NCBI GenBank assembly: GCA_028288675.1
Contig: JAQBNG010000051.1
Span: 27,923-91,922, forward strand
DNA length: 64,000 bases
From: Flavisolibacter sp.
GTDB lineage: Bacteria > Bacteroidota > Bacteroidia > Chitinophagales > Chitinophagaceae
Reading direction: 5' to 3'
This document shows, piece after piece, positions 10,254 through 22,035 of the stretch. Each line of letters opens with the position of its first letter. Position 1 is the stretch's first letter. Made by a program: the position numbers and the translations under genes. Under the pieces are notes generated by a model, which saw only the letters and a program-made list of their open reading frames with translations, was not told the DNA's origin and did no database searches.

Positions 10254-11314
10254 TGAACGGGGGGAGAGCACACTATCCGGGATTAGATGCATTAAGGGGC
10301 ATCGCCATTATATTGGTCGTTCTTTATCATTACTTTCCTTTCTTTCGTATAGGCTGGATTGGTGTCGACCTGTTTTTTGTACTTTCCGGATTTTTAATTA
10401 CGGGAATTCTACTAAGAACCAGGGAAGAAAAAAACTATTTTAGAAATTTCTTCCTGAGGCGGGCATTTCGAATATTCCCTTTGTACTTTTTGGTGCTGAT
10501 TGTATTTTATATATGCTCCCCCCTATTGTTCACCCAAAAACAAGTTGGATCGGCTTACTTTTATTATACCAATAACCAGGTTTGGTTTTGGACCTTTACC
10601 GAAAATTGGCTGCTCATTAGGCAAGGGCCACCTCCGGAACCTTACCTACAGCATTTTTGGTCTTTGGCAATTGAAGAACAATTCTACCTCGTCTGGCCTT
10701 TTTTACTTTATGGCGTGCGGTCTCTTGTCATTTTAAAATACTTTCTGGTAGCACTATTCTTCATGGCTATTTCTCTACGTGTAATTCTATGGATTTACTT
10801 TATTGGCCACGAGGCTTTTTACTACAACACTTTTGCCCGGGTAGATGGTTTTGCTGCCGGCGCTTTTTTATCAATACTTGTTTTTCAAAAAGAGCGAATT
10901 TCAAAAACACTAATGCTCATAGCATTCTTTGGGTTAGCTGCGGTTTTTTTCTGTGCAATCCTTGTTTCTAAAAACCTTGATCACAACAGTGCCCCATTTG
11001 CAACCGTTGGTTATTCTGTTGCCGCATTATTCTTTATGTGTATTTGCTTTAAACTTATCAATTCAAATTCTATTATAGCAAGAAGTGGTTTCTTAAAACA
11101 AATTGGACGCATCTCTTATGGCATATATGTGTACCACATCCCGGTTTTTTTAATTGGAAGTTATGTTTTACATAAAATTGATTTGCTAAACGACAGTGGA
11201 AGCAATGTTTACGTGATACCTTTTATTTGCATTGGGGCAACTTTTTTGATCAGTTCTTTAAGCTACAAACTTATAGAACTACCCTGTCTTAGGTTTAGAA
11301 ACAAACTACTGTAA
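10253..11314 (+). CDS. Acyltransferase 3 family (OafA/YrhL-like)
   Basis: YPGLDALRGIAIILVVLYHYFPFFRIGWIGVDLFFVLSGFLITGIL; QHFWSLAIEEQFYLVWP. Confidence 0.88.
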   Translation: MNGGRAHYPGLDALRGIAIILVVLYHYFPFFRIGWIGVDLFFVLSGFLITGILLRTREEKNYFRNFFLRRAFRIFPLYFLVLIVFYICSPLLFTQKQVGSAYFYYTNNQVWFWTFTENWLLIRQGPPPEPYLQHFWSLAIEEQFYLVWPFLLYGVRSLVILKYFLVALFFMAISLRVILWIYFIGHEAFYYNTFARVDGFAAGAFLSILVFQKERISKTLMLIAFFGLAAVFFCAILVSKNLDHNSAPFATVGYSVAALFFMCICFKLINSNSIIARSGFLKQIGRISYGIYVYHIPVFLIGSYVLHKIDLLNDSGSNVYVIPFICIGATFLISSLSYKLIELPCLRFRNKLL

Positions 11315-11347
11315 CAATGAATTGCGCCGGGCACAAGAATTAAAGCA

Positions 11348-12469
11348 ATGAACTTCAACATAATTTCAAAATACCGTATCCTTATACTGATTATAGCTTA
11401 CGTTGCGTTACAAATTTTCCTGCTGTACCAATTTGGCATTGTCACCAACTTTGAAGCAACCAAATACATAGACCAGGCACACAACCTTATAAACACAAAC
11501 TCGTACACCACTAGTAACTTTCTATTTTATTCCACACAAATTTTATTGATTGCTGCCTGCATTAAATTAAAGCTTGGATTTTGGTTCGTCGTGATGATAC
11601 AAATTGCTGCCAATGCTTTTTCATTGCTTTTATTTCATAAAATGGTGATCGCCATTACCAAGAATAAAATGGTTGCTTTTGGCGCAACAGTTCTTTTTTT
11701 GGGGATGTTTTACTACCATTTGTATAACGTACATCTTTTCACCGAGTCACTTTTCTTCAGCTTCTCCATTTTGTTCGCTAACTATCTTTTCAACTTAAAA
11801 AAATTAAATCTGGCAACCATTCTTATTACAGTTCTTATGTTAGCCATTCTTTTATTTACAAGGCCTACCGGGCTTTTGTTCATCCCAGCCACCCTTTTGT
11901 TTATTATCTTTCGGTTTGGTAAAAAGAGAGCCTTGTCACTGGTTTTTTTGTGTGTTACCGGAGGATTGATTTTATTTTATATTATATTAAATGCTGCACT
12001 TAATTCTGGTGGTGAATTTGATTTTCTTTTGCCTTACATAGAGGAACATGTTATTTGCGGCGTGCCTACCGTACAACATCCGCACAGCATTACTTTACCT
12101 GTTAACAAAAACTCAGTAGAAGGTTTATGGCAGGTTATCCTGAACAACAGCGATTTATTTTTTGGTTTAGCAAAAAAAAGATTCATTACTTTTTGGGGTG
12201 TAAGAAGGTCCTTCTTTTCAGTAGGACACAACCTTTTTATTGCGGTTTATTTCTATAGCCTGTACGTGTTTATTTTCCTTGGGTTGAAACGAATGCTCAC
12301 CTACTACTTACCAGAAACCATCTTTATACTTACTTATATCTTTCTGGTAATGCTTACCGTATTGTTATCCTGCGATGAATGGCACAACCGCTTTATCTTT
12401 TCCATTCTTCCTTTTTTATTATTATTAGCAGCCGGCCTATTTGCAAAAAAGAAAGATGTTGTTAGTTGA
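11348..12469 (+). CDS. Polytopic membrane protein, possible glycosyltransferase-like
   Basis: 373 aa with many TM segments; no diagnostic motif recognised. Confidence 0.55.
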   Translation: MNFNIISKYRILILIIAYVALQIFLLYQFGIVTNFEATKYIDQAHNLINTNSYTTSNFLFYSTQILLIAACIKLKLGFWFVVMIQIAANAFSLLLFHKMVIAITKNKMVAFGATVLFLGMFYYHLYNVHLFTESLFFSFSILFANYLFNLKKLNLATILITVLMLAILLFTRPTGLLFIPATLLFIIFRFGKKRALSLVFLCVTGGLILFYIILNAALNSGGEFDFLLPYIEEHVICGVPTVQHPHSITLPVNKNSVEGLWQVILNNSDLFFGLAKKRFITFWGVRRSFFSVGHNLFIAVYFYSLYVFIFLGLKRMLTYYLPETIFILTYIFLVMLTVLLSCDEWHNRFIFSILPFLLLLAAGLFAKKKDVVS

Positions 12470-14321
12470 TATTTTTATTTACCAAAGCATCCTTCACTTT
12501 TATATCCATCATGCGTTCTGCATACGGTTTCGATATTTCATTCAGCTTTTCAATGGCTCCCTGCACCTCATCTTTTGTTCCCTTGCTTATTTTTTCTTCC
12601 AGATTTTGTAATGCTGTATTGGTAGCTGCCATTTCTTCTCCTGACAAGTAAGATTTATTCTTTTCAAGAAAATTTTTGGTAGTGTTAATCAACAATTTTC
12701 CTTCCATTTGCGCTTCCACTAATGCTCTTTGTTGTATATCGTCTTTCGCATGATGTAAGGAATCCATCAATAGCCTTTCCACTTCATCATCGGTTAATCC
12801 ATACTGCGGTTTTACTTCGATAGTTTGCTGCAAACCGCTACGTAATTCTTTTGCACTAACTACCAAAATGCCATCTGCATTGATTAAAAAACTAATCTCA
12901 ACTTTTGGTAAGCCGGCAGGCATGGCCGGTATTCCTGATAGGGTAAACCGGGCCAGCTTTCTATTATGCTGTACCAGGTCGCGTTCGCCCTGATAAACCG
13001 AAACTACAATCCCTGTCTGCGCATCTTTCTGCGTAGTGTATTGACGTGCTGCCTTAGAAGGAATTTTTGAATTGCGAGGTATAAGTACATCCATCAAACC
13101 ACCCATCGTTTCTATGCCTAATGATAACGGTGTAATATCAAGCAGTAAAACATCTTTATTATTTCCAGCTAAAATATCAGCCTGTACAGCCGCACCTAAA
13201 GCAACTACTTCATCAGGGTTTACTCTATCATGTACGCCCTTTCCAAAAAACCGGCTGACCCTTTCCTTCACAAACGGAACGCGGGTAGAACCCCCAACCA
13301 TTACTACCTCATCTATTTCAGAAATTGTAATATCCGCATCTGTTACTGCATTACTGCAACTGTTAATAGTTCTGTCAACAAATGGCTCAATTAAGGTATC
13401 AAACTTTTCTTTGGTTAACCTTACTGGTTTCTCATTTACGGTTCCAATAAAATTATCATTCCGGCTCAAATGAATTTTTGCTTCTTCTGCTTTTAACCGA
13501 AGTGCCTGCGCCAGCGATTTATTTATTTGTAGCTCTTCTGCTGAAATAGAAAGTTCCTCCATCCACCACTGCACAATAGAATTGTCAAAATCATCACCGC
13601 CCAAATACGTATCGCCATTAGTTGACAAGACTTCAAATATCCCATTGGTTATTCTTAAGATAGAAATATCAAAGGTGCCACCGCCCAGGTCATACACGGC
13701 TACTATTTTTTCTTCGTCTTTCGTCATACCGATGCCATATGCTAAACTGGCGGCCGTTGGTTCATTTACAATACGAAGTACATCTAAACCTGCTAACCTG
13801 CCAGCGTCTCTTGTGGCTTGCCGCTGTGCATCGTTAAAATAGGCAGGCACAGTAATCACCGCTTTATTAACGGGCGTTTTCAAGATGTGTTCGGCCCGTT
13901 GTTTTAAAGCTTTTAGTATGAAAGATGATAATTCAACTGGCGTGTAAAACGTTCCATTTACTTCAATCTTTACCAGATTATCAGTACCATCATCCAGCAC
14001 TTTATAAGTAAAAAAGCTTGATCGTTCCACTACATCTTTATAGGATTTACCCATCAACCTTTTAACGGAAAAAATTGTGTTCTGAGGTTCTGTTATCAGG
14101 GATTGCTTTGCCTCATTACCTACTGAAACCTGTCCACCCTTGCCAAAGTGAATGACGGAGGGAACTAAAGTTGTATTGTCAAACTCTTTTAAAATTGTTG
14201 GCTGCTTTGAGTCGGGATGGATGATGGCAATCAGACTGTTAGTGGTGCCCAGGTCAATGCCCACAATTATTTCTTCCTGCTGCAAACTGCCCGTAGTTAG
14301 GTTGATTCCAATTTTTGCCAT
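12462..14321 (-). CDS. hscA: Hsp70-family chaperone, HscA-like (Fe-S cluster assembly)
   Basis: [44 protein letters not shown]; 619 aa with an N-terminal extension before the ATPase motif as in HscA. Confidence 0.75.
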   Translation of the reverse strand: MAKIGINLTTGSLQQEEIIVGIDLGTTNSLIAIIHPDSKQPTILKEFDNTTLVPSVIHFGKGGQVSVGNEAKQSLITEPQNTIFSVKRLMGKSYKDVVERSSFFTYKVLDDGTDNLVKIEVNGTFYTPVELSSFILKALKQRAEHILKTPVNKAVITVPAYFNDAQRQATRDAGRLAGLDVLRIVNEPTAASLAYGIGMTKDEEKIVAVYDLGGGTFDISILRITNGIFEVLSTNGDTYLGGDDFDNSIVQWWMEELSISAEELQINKSLAQALRLKAEEAKIHLSRNDNFIGTVNEKPVRLTKEKFDTLIEPFVDRTINSCSNAVTDADITISEIDEVVMVGGSTRVPFVKERVSRFFGKGVHDRVNPDEVVALGAAVQADILAGNNKDVLLLDITPLSLGIETMGGLMDVLIPRNSKIPSKAARQYTTQKDAQTGIVVSVYQGERDLVQHNRKLARFTLSGIPAMPAGLPKVEISFLINADGILVVSAKELRSGLQQTIEVKPQYGLTDDEVERLLMDSLHHAKDDIQQRALVEAQMEGKLLINTTKNFLEKNKSYLSGEEMAATNTALQNLEEKISKGTKDEVQGAIEKLNEISKPYAERMMDIKVKDALVNKNIN

Positions 14322-14334
14322 TGTAAACTATAAC

Positions 14335-15417
14335 TTATTTTATTTGAATTGCAAACTTACGCAGAATGAAAAAGTAAACCGGCTTTTCAAATAGCTTATA
14401 AGCGGCTACAGCTATAAGCTGCAGGAGTAAGTAAAGAAGAATAAAATTTGATGTTACATGAAAATGAAGGATTTCAGCCATCATGCCGATGTGAAGCAAA
14501 TAAAATGCGTAAGAACTTTTACCAAGAAGAATAAGTAGCCTGGTGCTCAATAACTTTTTCAATAATGTATTTTCCACTAACAATCCGTAATACATTATAC
14601 CAATAGAAACAGGAATTAAAAAATTAAATAGAAGGATGCCTAAAAAATAATCATTTATCACTTCAATATTTTCGGTATAAGCAAAATACCCAAGTAGCGT
14701 TAGCAAGGCAATAAAGAAGATTCCACCATAGAATGTATAATATATTGTACACTTTACTGCCGGCCGCTTTATAAGTAATAAGGCCAAAAAGATGCCTATA
14801 AAAAATTCAACGCATCGGCCAAAAAAAGTTCCGGAAAGCATAAAACTGCCACCCCCAAAAGGTGGAGAAAAGATGTAGGAAAGCAAAAACCCTATGCCTA
14901 ACAAGCTAATAGCTTGAAAGACAAAAATCTTCTTTTCTTTTATTAAGTAAAAGCAAAATGGTGCATACAGGTAAAACATTTCTTCTACCGTTAAGCTCCA
15001 GGATTGGGGAAGACCAGAAAAAATAAGATTCGCTAAGCCCTTTCAGTAAGGTTATGCTAAAAAAATAGCAAGGGCGTCAGGTGAGGCTTTACCATGTAAA
15101 TACAATAATAAAAATTGCATAGCCAATATGGCGTAGTAGAGAGGAAAAATGCGGGCAATCCGCTTTATGAAATAGTAACGTAACTCTTTGCGGTTGAAAT
15201 TAAATTCATAATAGCGATAGGCGATTAAAAAACCACTCAGTACAAAAAAAAGGGTAACGCCAATATTTAACTGTCGTAAAAAAAAATAAAAAAATGAAGT
15301 ATGTCCTTCCGAAAAAAGTAGCTGCGCACAATGAAACAGGTAAACAAGGCTTGCCGCGATAAAGCGAAGTCCGGTAAGCGCAGGAAAATTTTTTCTATCC
15401 ATTTTTATCCAATACAA
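14335..15417 (-). pseudogene. Acyltransferase 3 family gene disrupted by two frameshifts
   Basis: ORF 15052-15417 carries the N-terminus (FPALTGLRFIAASLVYLFH...FFVLSGFLIAYRYY); ORF 14335-14979 carries the C-terminus. The gap encodes ITLLKGLSES in a second frame, then SGLPQSWSLTVEE back in the first. Shifts fall at an A7 (15059-15065) and an A6 (15018-15023) run. Confidence 0.85.
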
Positions 15418-15420
15418 ACC

Positions 15421-15464
15421 ATCATAGAAAAAGCTGCCTGGGAAAGAGACAGCTTTTCTATGAT
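15421..15464 (-). terminator. Stem-loop terminator downstream of the porU2-like gene
   Basis: ATCATAGAAAAAGCTG ... CAGCTTTTCTATGAT, near-perfect stem with one bulge. Confidence 0.65.
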
Positions 15465-15477
15465 GTTATTTAAAACT

Positions 15478-18400
15478 TTATCGCATCAGGTACATTTTAC
15501 CATATCCCTTATTAAAATACTTATCGGTATTGTCTTCGGAGCCTTTATACTTATCCAGCGACTTGCCATCAAGGTTTGTTACCACGCGGTATAAGTAAAC
15601 GCCATTACCTACTTTTTGTCCGTATTGATCAGTACCGTCCCACTTAAATTCTGTGATATTGTTGCCAATATGCAGAGGCCCCAATTCACCTTTTGTAATT
15701 TCCCGAACAATTTTACCGGTTACTGTTAGTATCTGAATCTTTATGTTCTGCGGCACAGCGCTTCCGGTTAAGGTAAACACAAAGGCTGTAGAAGTAGTAA
15801 AGGGATTTGGGTAATTGAGCATGTTGGAGATCATTGGTTTGTTGATAACCTGGAATCCAACCCGGTACGACATGGTACCAGCCGTATTATTGCTCCTGTC
15901 TTTGCCTGTTATAATCAGCTCATAATCTCCGTCCTTTTCAAAATAGGGAGCGAACTGTATGCTGGCCATATTATCAGCATTAGGAGCTCCTGTTGCCGGA
16001 ATAAATTTCAATGTGTCGGAGTTGAAGTTAAAGGTTCTTGTTACGCTGCCGGAACCGAGTCCACCGCTATTATCGGGATAACGCACCTGTACCGTTGTCA
16101 AAGAAGAATCATTCAGCAGCATCCACTTCGCTTCATCCTTCAGTTTAATTAAAATATTGGGTTTAGATGATACAATGTCCCTGTTGAGGATATGCACATT
16201 ATCAAATGTTACATCCATTAAAGGATTCAGGGTATCGCCCCTTACAAAAAAATTACGGAAGATGAAGTTGTTAAAATGATATTGCTCTGGCTGATCATTG
16301 TCGGGATTAATATCAACAAACAAATTATTAGCTCCTGCTAATTGTTTTGTATCAATAGTAAAAGGCACGTTTATCACTTCGCCGCTGTTCAATGGTTTCT
16401 TTTGTTTAGGCGCTTCAAAAATTCTTGGCGTATTGGTGCGGTCAAAAACAGTTACTTTAATTCTGATGCTATCGCTAAATGGAGCATCGCTTATATTCTT
16501 GAAGGCTATCTTACCTTCTAACGGCTCGCCTACTTCAAGGGTATCCTTCATTATAAATAATACGTTTGGCAAAACAGCGCCTTCTGGTGCAGGGTCGTAT
16601 GTAAGCCTCCAATATTTGAATTGGAAAGGCGTGTGATAAACACTATCCCTATTGATCATATGCAGTTGCAGAAAGCGGTAAGTGGAGGCATTAATGGAAG
16701 ACACATCCACTATCTGCTGCGAAGCGTTAATATTCCGGATTAACGTATCAACCCTTCCATCTGGCTTTACACCGATAATATTCACAGTTGGCCGGTCCCC
16801 TAACCCGGGATCTGCTGAAGTACCACTCCATTTAAATTCCTTCCAGGCCATAGCGGGGCCAAAGATCGGAGAGGTTACCGAGCCAATTGTATCAGGTGTA
16901 GCATAATCTGCCGATAAGGTGATCTTATCAAAAATGCCTTCAGAAAAAATGGACTTGGATGGCACCTGGGCCTGGGCGTTCTTTTTATAGGTGAAAATGA
17001 AAGCTCGTGGCCTAGTAAAGGAATCTGCATCTACAAAACCCTGGCTATATAAATGATGATAAATAGAACGGTTACTTCCAAAATAGGTTGTATCGCTTTT
17101 CCAGCCATTGACAAAGTAATTGTTATTGGGATCAGTTCCGGAAGTGTTCCGGATAACAACAATATGTTGGGAAGGGATCATTTCCAGGAACTGAACAAGT
17201 TTCCTTCTTTTGCTGGAATCAGTCAATGTAAATTGGAAATTATAAGCCCTATCCTGCCCGCAAACAGGATCGCTTCCATACTGCCCCGCCAGACCGCCAT
17301 TGTTATTGAACCATGGTTTAAACGTGTTTGGATCAAATACATTTACTATAATATTTGGAAGGCCGCAAACACTTCGTATATAGTTAACACCATTTACCGC
17401 AATAGCAAGTTCAGCAGCTTGTGAAGTAGCCGTTGGAAAAACCCCGCTTCTGATTAGCAGGTTATTTTGGGCCTCGTGAAAATTCCAGTTATTGCCAGGT
17501 GCCAGATCCATGTCGGTAATGGCTGATTTTTGATGTTGATATAAATGTGATTGATTAAATCCAGAAGTGGAGTTGCTTAAATAAACAAAAGATGACGTAT
17601 TCCATATCGGGCTGCCACTGGCTGGCACGGGGGCTACTCTCCAATAATAAACCGTACTGTCTGCAAAGCTGAGGCCCGGAGCAAACTCTAATAAACCGCC
17701 CACAGAAGTTATAGTGTTTGTTAGTTTCGATGGAGAATTGAACAACTCCGTTGTATCAATCTCCATTTTATACTGCTTACTAACATCAAATGGATTTGCA
17801 GTGGAAGCTTTTAGAGTAATATTCCGGTTATTTACAATAGCAAAGTTGTAAGGATAAACAGGTCTTGCCTCATCTTCAAAAATGAAAAAGTCGCGGGAGG
17901 TTGAGTTATTCGTTTCAAATAATTCATCCACTACATTATCTGCATCAACAGTAACAAAAAGTTTATTTGCCCCTTTGTCTTTTATAGGGTCAATAGGTAT
18001 GTTAAAAACCAACTCATCGCGGTAACGGGTGCCATTTAAAGTATCCCGGCGCAGCACAGTTATTGAGCCATCAGGGTACTGGCGTTTTGTTTCCACCACC
18101 GATGGGCGATTAATAGCTTTGCCTAAGTTAAAAACACTAATGTTTACTTTAAAAGACTGATCGGCAACGGAAATAAAATTGGGAGCTATTTTTACCATCG
18201 TGTCCATAATAGCATAATCTGGCTTGGCCTGCTGGTTAAAAGTAACGGCAGGGTCGCCATTTAAAATAGTTTCTTCCGCATTGCACCGGGCAAAAAAATC
18301 ATCGCCTAAAAAGCTATACACATCATCAATTGTTTTTTTTATGATCTCGCCAATTGACCGTTTATACAGACTCCTGGCCATATTGTTATAAGCGCGGGAG

Positions 18401-20586
18401 TTCCATATATCGAGGTAATGCACAATACCAAAATGCGAGGAAGCGATGAAATTAATAGAGCCCCTTTCCGGCGCCAATACATATTTATCGGATAGATAAT
18501 TTCTAGTAGTAAAACGGCTCTCATTGTAGTCGAATGTATTACCCGCATTACAACCCAAAGCAAAAAACATGGGGTACTTCCCCTGATTATTATAGTTGGC
18601 CGGCTCGTCAAGATTGAACTCTAATGTAGTTGGCGACGAATGACCATAATACGTAACAAGGCTAAGCCCCTGGTTAAACAAATTGGTCAGGTCGGCATCG
18701 GATAGCTGCTGTACAGAGCTGGTACTGGTTTTTTCAAAGGTGTACACTTTTGCTCCGTAAAGGGAATCTTCTATAATTCTTTTATAGCTGTTCAAAGCAT
18801 TTCCTAAAATAGAAGCCAATGGCTCATCACCGGCGCCGGCAATATGCGCTATGTTTTTCATCCAGGCTTTATCGCCTATCTCCGGCGAAAGTGTTTGCTG
18901 CGCTCTTTCAAGGTCTTTTACCTTTTTTAAATACAGGCTTACCTCGGCAGGAGTAATAGCAGTTAAGCGCCCAATAGGCGTTCCCGGAGAAGAGGTACCC
19001 GGCTCTGCAGACAACAGTAAATCGGAAGATGGCCATCCATAAGTGGGTACCAGGTTCAGTTTTTCAAGATTTTCTTTCTGCGTCTGAGTGCCTCTGTCAC
19101 CAATAGAAAGCTGGTGCAGGTAATGAACACCCCGGCCAATAAGAAATACTTGTCTTGGCGTTGCCAAAAACGTATTGCGGGCAAAGCGTATAAAGTTGCG
19201 GATACCAGCAGGATTTTTCTTGATACCAAAACCAAACTGGTCAACCAACTGCTCGTCTAAAAATATTTTTGCGTTATAACTGCCTCCCTGGGCCGATGCC
19301 CTGTAGCTGCGATAGTCTTCTACGGGGTTGGTACCGCCGGCGCCGTTAAAAAGAAGTGGGTTTGAGACAATAAGATAGTCAGCCTGGTTAACGGTCAACT
19401 TATAGTCTGTGAAAGTGCGGGGTTGTAAAGAACTAACCGGGGTGATACCACCTGTTACCTGGCTTACTAAAACAAGATTACGGCTGAGTGTTGAAGCCTC
19501 TATAGCAACTTTAACCAAGGAGCCGGAAATCTCACCTACATAGCGCTTGCCGTTAGTAAGATCATAGAGTACCGGGTCCACGCCACCATTAGTGAATCCG
19601 CTTATTTCCAAATAGTTGCCAGTGACGGATGCAGGTAAGGAGAACTCAAAATTAGAAGCTCCGCCAAAATTGAACTGGCGGGGGTAGGAAATTTCCAGTT
19701 TGCTGAGTACCATCTTGTCAACGGGACAACCTGCTGTGTCGCAAGTTTCAGTAACATTAGTAACGCCTGCAGCAGCAGTGCCGGAATTTAGCAGGCTTAA
19801 ATTAAAGGATGCTTCATTTTCTGCCTGGTTCAGGTAAGGAAAGTCAGCTCCACTAACAGAATCGCCGTTGATAGTGACCCTATAGCGCCTTGAGTTATAC
19901 GAATTGCCAAAAACGCTGGTTCTGATTTTTGGAGCAGGGCCAGATGCTGCCGCAAACAGGCCCGTGAAATTGGCTGTATACGTGGCATTTCTTTCAATAT
20001 CACCAGAGCTCCATCCTTCACCTTTATCATAAGAGGAAGAAAACAAATGATCGGCGCCTACGATATAATAAAGTCCGCTGTTTATTTTGTCTTTAAGAGA
20101 AGCGCTTGCAGTATGTATAAAATAAGGCTCGGCAGGCAGGGTGTTACCAGCCACATTATTACTAGTAGGTTGTAATCGTAAATTAGGCCCTGCAGGATTT
20201 ACAGTAAGAAAATAAGCAGCCGAATCGCTGATCAAACTCCATTTATCGTTTAACTGAAAGCCAGGTTCCCGATACAGTTCCTTATCTGGTTTGCCATCAT
20301 TCATTTTCCCCCAAAACTCTATGTAGTCAGAAGCAGTTAATGTTCCGGATGACAACGAGGTATAAATAGGCACTTGTACACCATTACGCCAAAGCTGGAA
20401 GTGTTGAGCCGCCGCTACGCTTAAACCTGCAGTCGCCAGGTCGGCACCGGAGATACGATAGAGACCGTCTTTCCCAACCTTGAACTTGTAATAGGTCTTG
20501 GTAAAATCAATCCACTCGTTATTGTACACTTGCGCTTTAGCCACAAAGCTTAAGAGTACTGCCAAGCCAAATAGAAGTTTTCTCAT
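15478..20586 (-). CDS. porU2: Gingipain-like (C25) T9SS sortase, PorU2-like, with C-terminal T9SS-type sorting domain
   Basis: 1702 aa; signal peptide; catalytic-type YYGHSS and FFALGCNAG motifs; C-terminus NYPNPFTTSTAFVF...KIQILTVTGKIVREI...NGVYLYRV. Confidence 0.82.
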   Translation of the reverse strand: MRKLLFGLAVLLSFVAKAQVYNNEWIDFTKTYYKFKVGKDGLYRISGADLATAGLSVAAAQHFQLWRNGVQVPIYTSLSSGTLTASDYIEFWGKMNDGKPDKELYREPGFQLNDKWSLISDSAAYFLTVNPAGPNLRLQPTSNNVAGNTLPAEPYFIHTASASLKDKINSGLYYIVGADHLFSSSYDKGEGWSSGDIERNATYTANFTGLFAAASGPAPKIRTSVFGNSYNSRRYRVTINGDSVSGADFPYLNQAENEASFNLSLLNSGTAAAGVTNVTETCDTAGCPVDKMVLSKLEISYPRQFNFGGASNFEFSLPASVTGNYLEISGFTNGGVDPVLYDLTNGKRYVGEISGSLVKVAIEASTLSRNLVLVSQVTGGITPVSSLQPRTFTDYKLTVNQADYLIVSNPLLFNGAGGTNPVEDYRSYRASAQGGSYNAKIFLDEQLVDQFGFGIKKNPAGIRNFIRFARNTFLATPRQVFLIGRGVHYLHQLSIGDRGTQTQKENLEKLNLVPTYGWPSSDLLLSAEPGTSSPGTPIGRLTAITPAEVSLYLKKVKDLERAQQTLSPEIGDKAWMKNIAHIAGAGDEPLASILGNALNSYKRIIEDSLYGAKVYTFEKTSTSSVQQLSDADLTNLFNQGLSLVTYYGHSSPTTLEFNLDEPANYNNQGKYPMFFALGCNAGNTFDYNESRFTTRNYLSDKYVLAPERGSINFIASSHFGIVHYLDIWNSRAYNNMARSLYKRSIGEIIKKTIDDVYSFLGDDFFARCNAEETILNGDPAVTFNQQAKPDYAIMDTMVKIAPNFISVADQSFKVNISVFNLGKAINRPSVVETKRQYPDGSITVLRRDTLNGTRYRDELVFNIPIDPIKDKGANKLFVTVDADNVVDELFETNNSTSRDFFIFEDEARPVYPYNFAIVNNRNITLKASTANPFDVSKQYKMEIDTTELFNSPSKLTNTITSVGGLLEFAPGLSFADSTVYYWRVAPVPASGSPIWNTSSFVYLSNSTSGFNQSHLYQHQKSAITDMDLAPGNNWNFHEAQNNLLIRSGVFPTATSQAAELAIAVNGVNYIRSVCGLPNIIVNVFDPNTFKPWFNNNGGLAGQYGSDPVCGQDRAYNFQFTLTDSSKRRKLVQFLEMIPSQHIVVIRNTSGTDPNNNYFVNGWKSDTTYFGSNRSIYHHLYSQGFVDADSFTRPRAFIFTYKKNAQAQVPSKSIFSEGIFDKITLSADYATPDTIGSVTSPIFGPAMAWKEFKWSGTSADPGLGDRPTVNIIGVKPDGRVDTLIRNINASQQIVDVSSINASTYRFLQLHMINRDSVYHTPFQFKYWRLTYDPAPEGAVLPNVLFIMKDTLEVGEPLEGKIAFKNISDAPFSDSIRIKVTVFDRTNTPRIFEAPKQKKPLNSGEVINVPFTIDTKQLAGANNLFVDINPDNDQPEQYHFNNFIFRNFFVRGDTLNPLMDVTFDNVHILNRDIVSSKPNILIKLKDEAKWMLLNDSSLTTVQVRYPDNSGGLGSGSVTRTFNFNSDTLKFIPATGAPNADNMASIQFAPYFEKDGDYELIITGKDRSNNTAGTMSYRVGFQVINKPMISNMLNYPNPFTTSTAFVFTLTGSAVPQNIKIQILTVTGKIVREITKGELGPLHIGNNITEFKWDGTDQYGQKVGNGVYLYRVVTNLDGKSLDKYKGSEDNTDKYFNKGYGKMYLMR

Positions 20587-20611
20587 TGCAATAAATTTTT
20601 GGTACGGAAGG

Positions 20612-21721
20612 TTATTTTTTTCTTTTGTTGTTATTCACAAGGTCAAACTGTAACGAAAATACGTGGGTATATAGAGGGTTAGATTGATTGGCGAGGTTGG
20701 TAAAAGCATAATCGATCCGAACGTTTTGCAAGCGAAAGCCAGCGCCGGCACTGGGCTGATAAATCCAGACTTTTTTCTGGTTTAACGTATCGCCATCGCT
20801 TAAAGCCCGTTGAAAATTATTAATGCCCCCTCTCAAAAAAACAACATTATTGATATTGAGTTCAGCGCCGATTTTAGGATCAACACTTACCGGATCGGCG
20901 CTTAAAACAGTATTGCGCCTGCCATCGAAAGTGAGGTCAAAGTTAGCTTCTGCCAGCAGGCTAAGTTTATTGCTTAATTTAAAATCGTGTCCTACGCCTA
21001 AAATCAGCCGGGGCGCAGTCATTTCGGTTGACTTAACAGGGATGTCGTTATTAGTAAGGTAAAGTGCTTCCTTTTCTTTCTCTGTAAACGAAAATGACCA
21101 TGAATTGAACGTAGTAGTAACATCTCTGGCAGCAATGCCAAAACGCCATTTATTCGCCCTGATCTGCAGACCCGCATCCAAGCCAAAACCCCAGGCCTTT
21201 GCAAAGGAACCTACACTTCGGTGAATCACTTTCGCATTCACGCCAAAGTTGATATTCTTGTTTGGTGTTTCTTTTAACTTTTGGGCAAGTGAAAAAATAA
21301 AAGCGTAATCGGCCGATGAAAAAGCCTGGATATTATTATAGTTAATAGAACCGTCGGGCTCCACTAAAAACAGGGTGTTCATGATGTCATCCACGGCAAA
21401 CCGAAGTGCAGAAATACCGATAGTTCTTTTATTACCGGCTGTAGGAAGGGCTAAACTCAGGTAGTCGTACTTACCAATGCCGGCAAAGTATTCGGCATGC
21501 ATTGCATTTACCTGGCTATGATCTTTTACTCCGGTAAGTCCGGCAGGGTTCCAGTAACCCGCAGTGCCATCTTGTACCGAGGCTACCTGTGCACTGCCCA
21601 TCGCCAGGCCACGAGCCCCGGCTCCTATGTTTAAAAATTCGTTTGAATATTTTCGGAATTGCGCAAAAGATGAGAAGGAAAGCAAGCCAAAAGCGGCAAG
21701 AGCAAATAGTTTGAGCTTCAT
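20612..21721 (-). CDS. porV2: PorV-family T9SS outer membrane protein (PorV2-like)
   Basis: FLNIGAGARGLAMGSAQVASVQDGTAGYWNPAGL; 369 aa; directly upstream of the porU2-like gene on the same strand. Confidence 0.8.
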   Translation of the reverse strand: MKLKLFALAAFGLLSFSSFAQFRKYSNEFLNIGAGARGLAMGSAQVASVQDGTAGYWNPAGLTGVKDHSQVNAMHAEYFAGIGKYDYLSLALPTAGNKRTIGISALRFAVDDIMNTLFLVEPDGSINYNNIQAFSSADYAFIFSLAQKLKETPNKNINFGVNAKVIHRSVGSFAKAWGFGLDAGLQIRANKWRFGIAARDVTTTFNSWSFSFTEKEKEALYLTNNDIPVKSTEMTAPRLILGVGHDFKLSNKLSLLAEANFDLTFDGRRNTVLSADPVSVDPKIGAELNINNVVFLRGGINNFQRALSDGDTLNQKKVWIYQPSAGAGFRLQNVRIDYAFTNLANQSNPLYTHVFSLQFDLVNNNKRKK

Positions 21722-22035
21722 TATATGGATTTTCAGATAAGCAATGGATTATGAAGGACGGTTTTAAATAGGAATTAGCTGCGCCAACAAATATAATCCA
21801 TAGAATCGTAATTCATAATGTGCCTACCGTATTTACACCATGGCTAACGGGATTTAGCCACACCAAATTGCGTCCCGCTGTTTACATTTGCCGCCTGTTT
21901 TAAATAATAGTAGCAATTGATAATTTGCAAAAATTGGTCGCATTTCCACCTGATACAGGCATTCTTGAAAGCATAAGACTCATTAACTGTTATTGCAAAG
22001 TGCAAATTGGCAACTGCCCAACTTAAATTATAACT

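Noticed and set aside
13072-13842. Plus-strand ORFs opposite the hscA-like gene
   Set aside because: Antisense shadows of a well-supported coding gene with low-complexity Ser/Thr/Pro-rich peptides.
16298-17424. Plus-strand ORFs opposite the porU2-like gene
   Set aside because: Antisense to a continuous 1702-aa gene with recognisable motifs.
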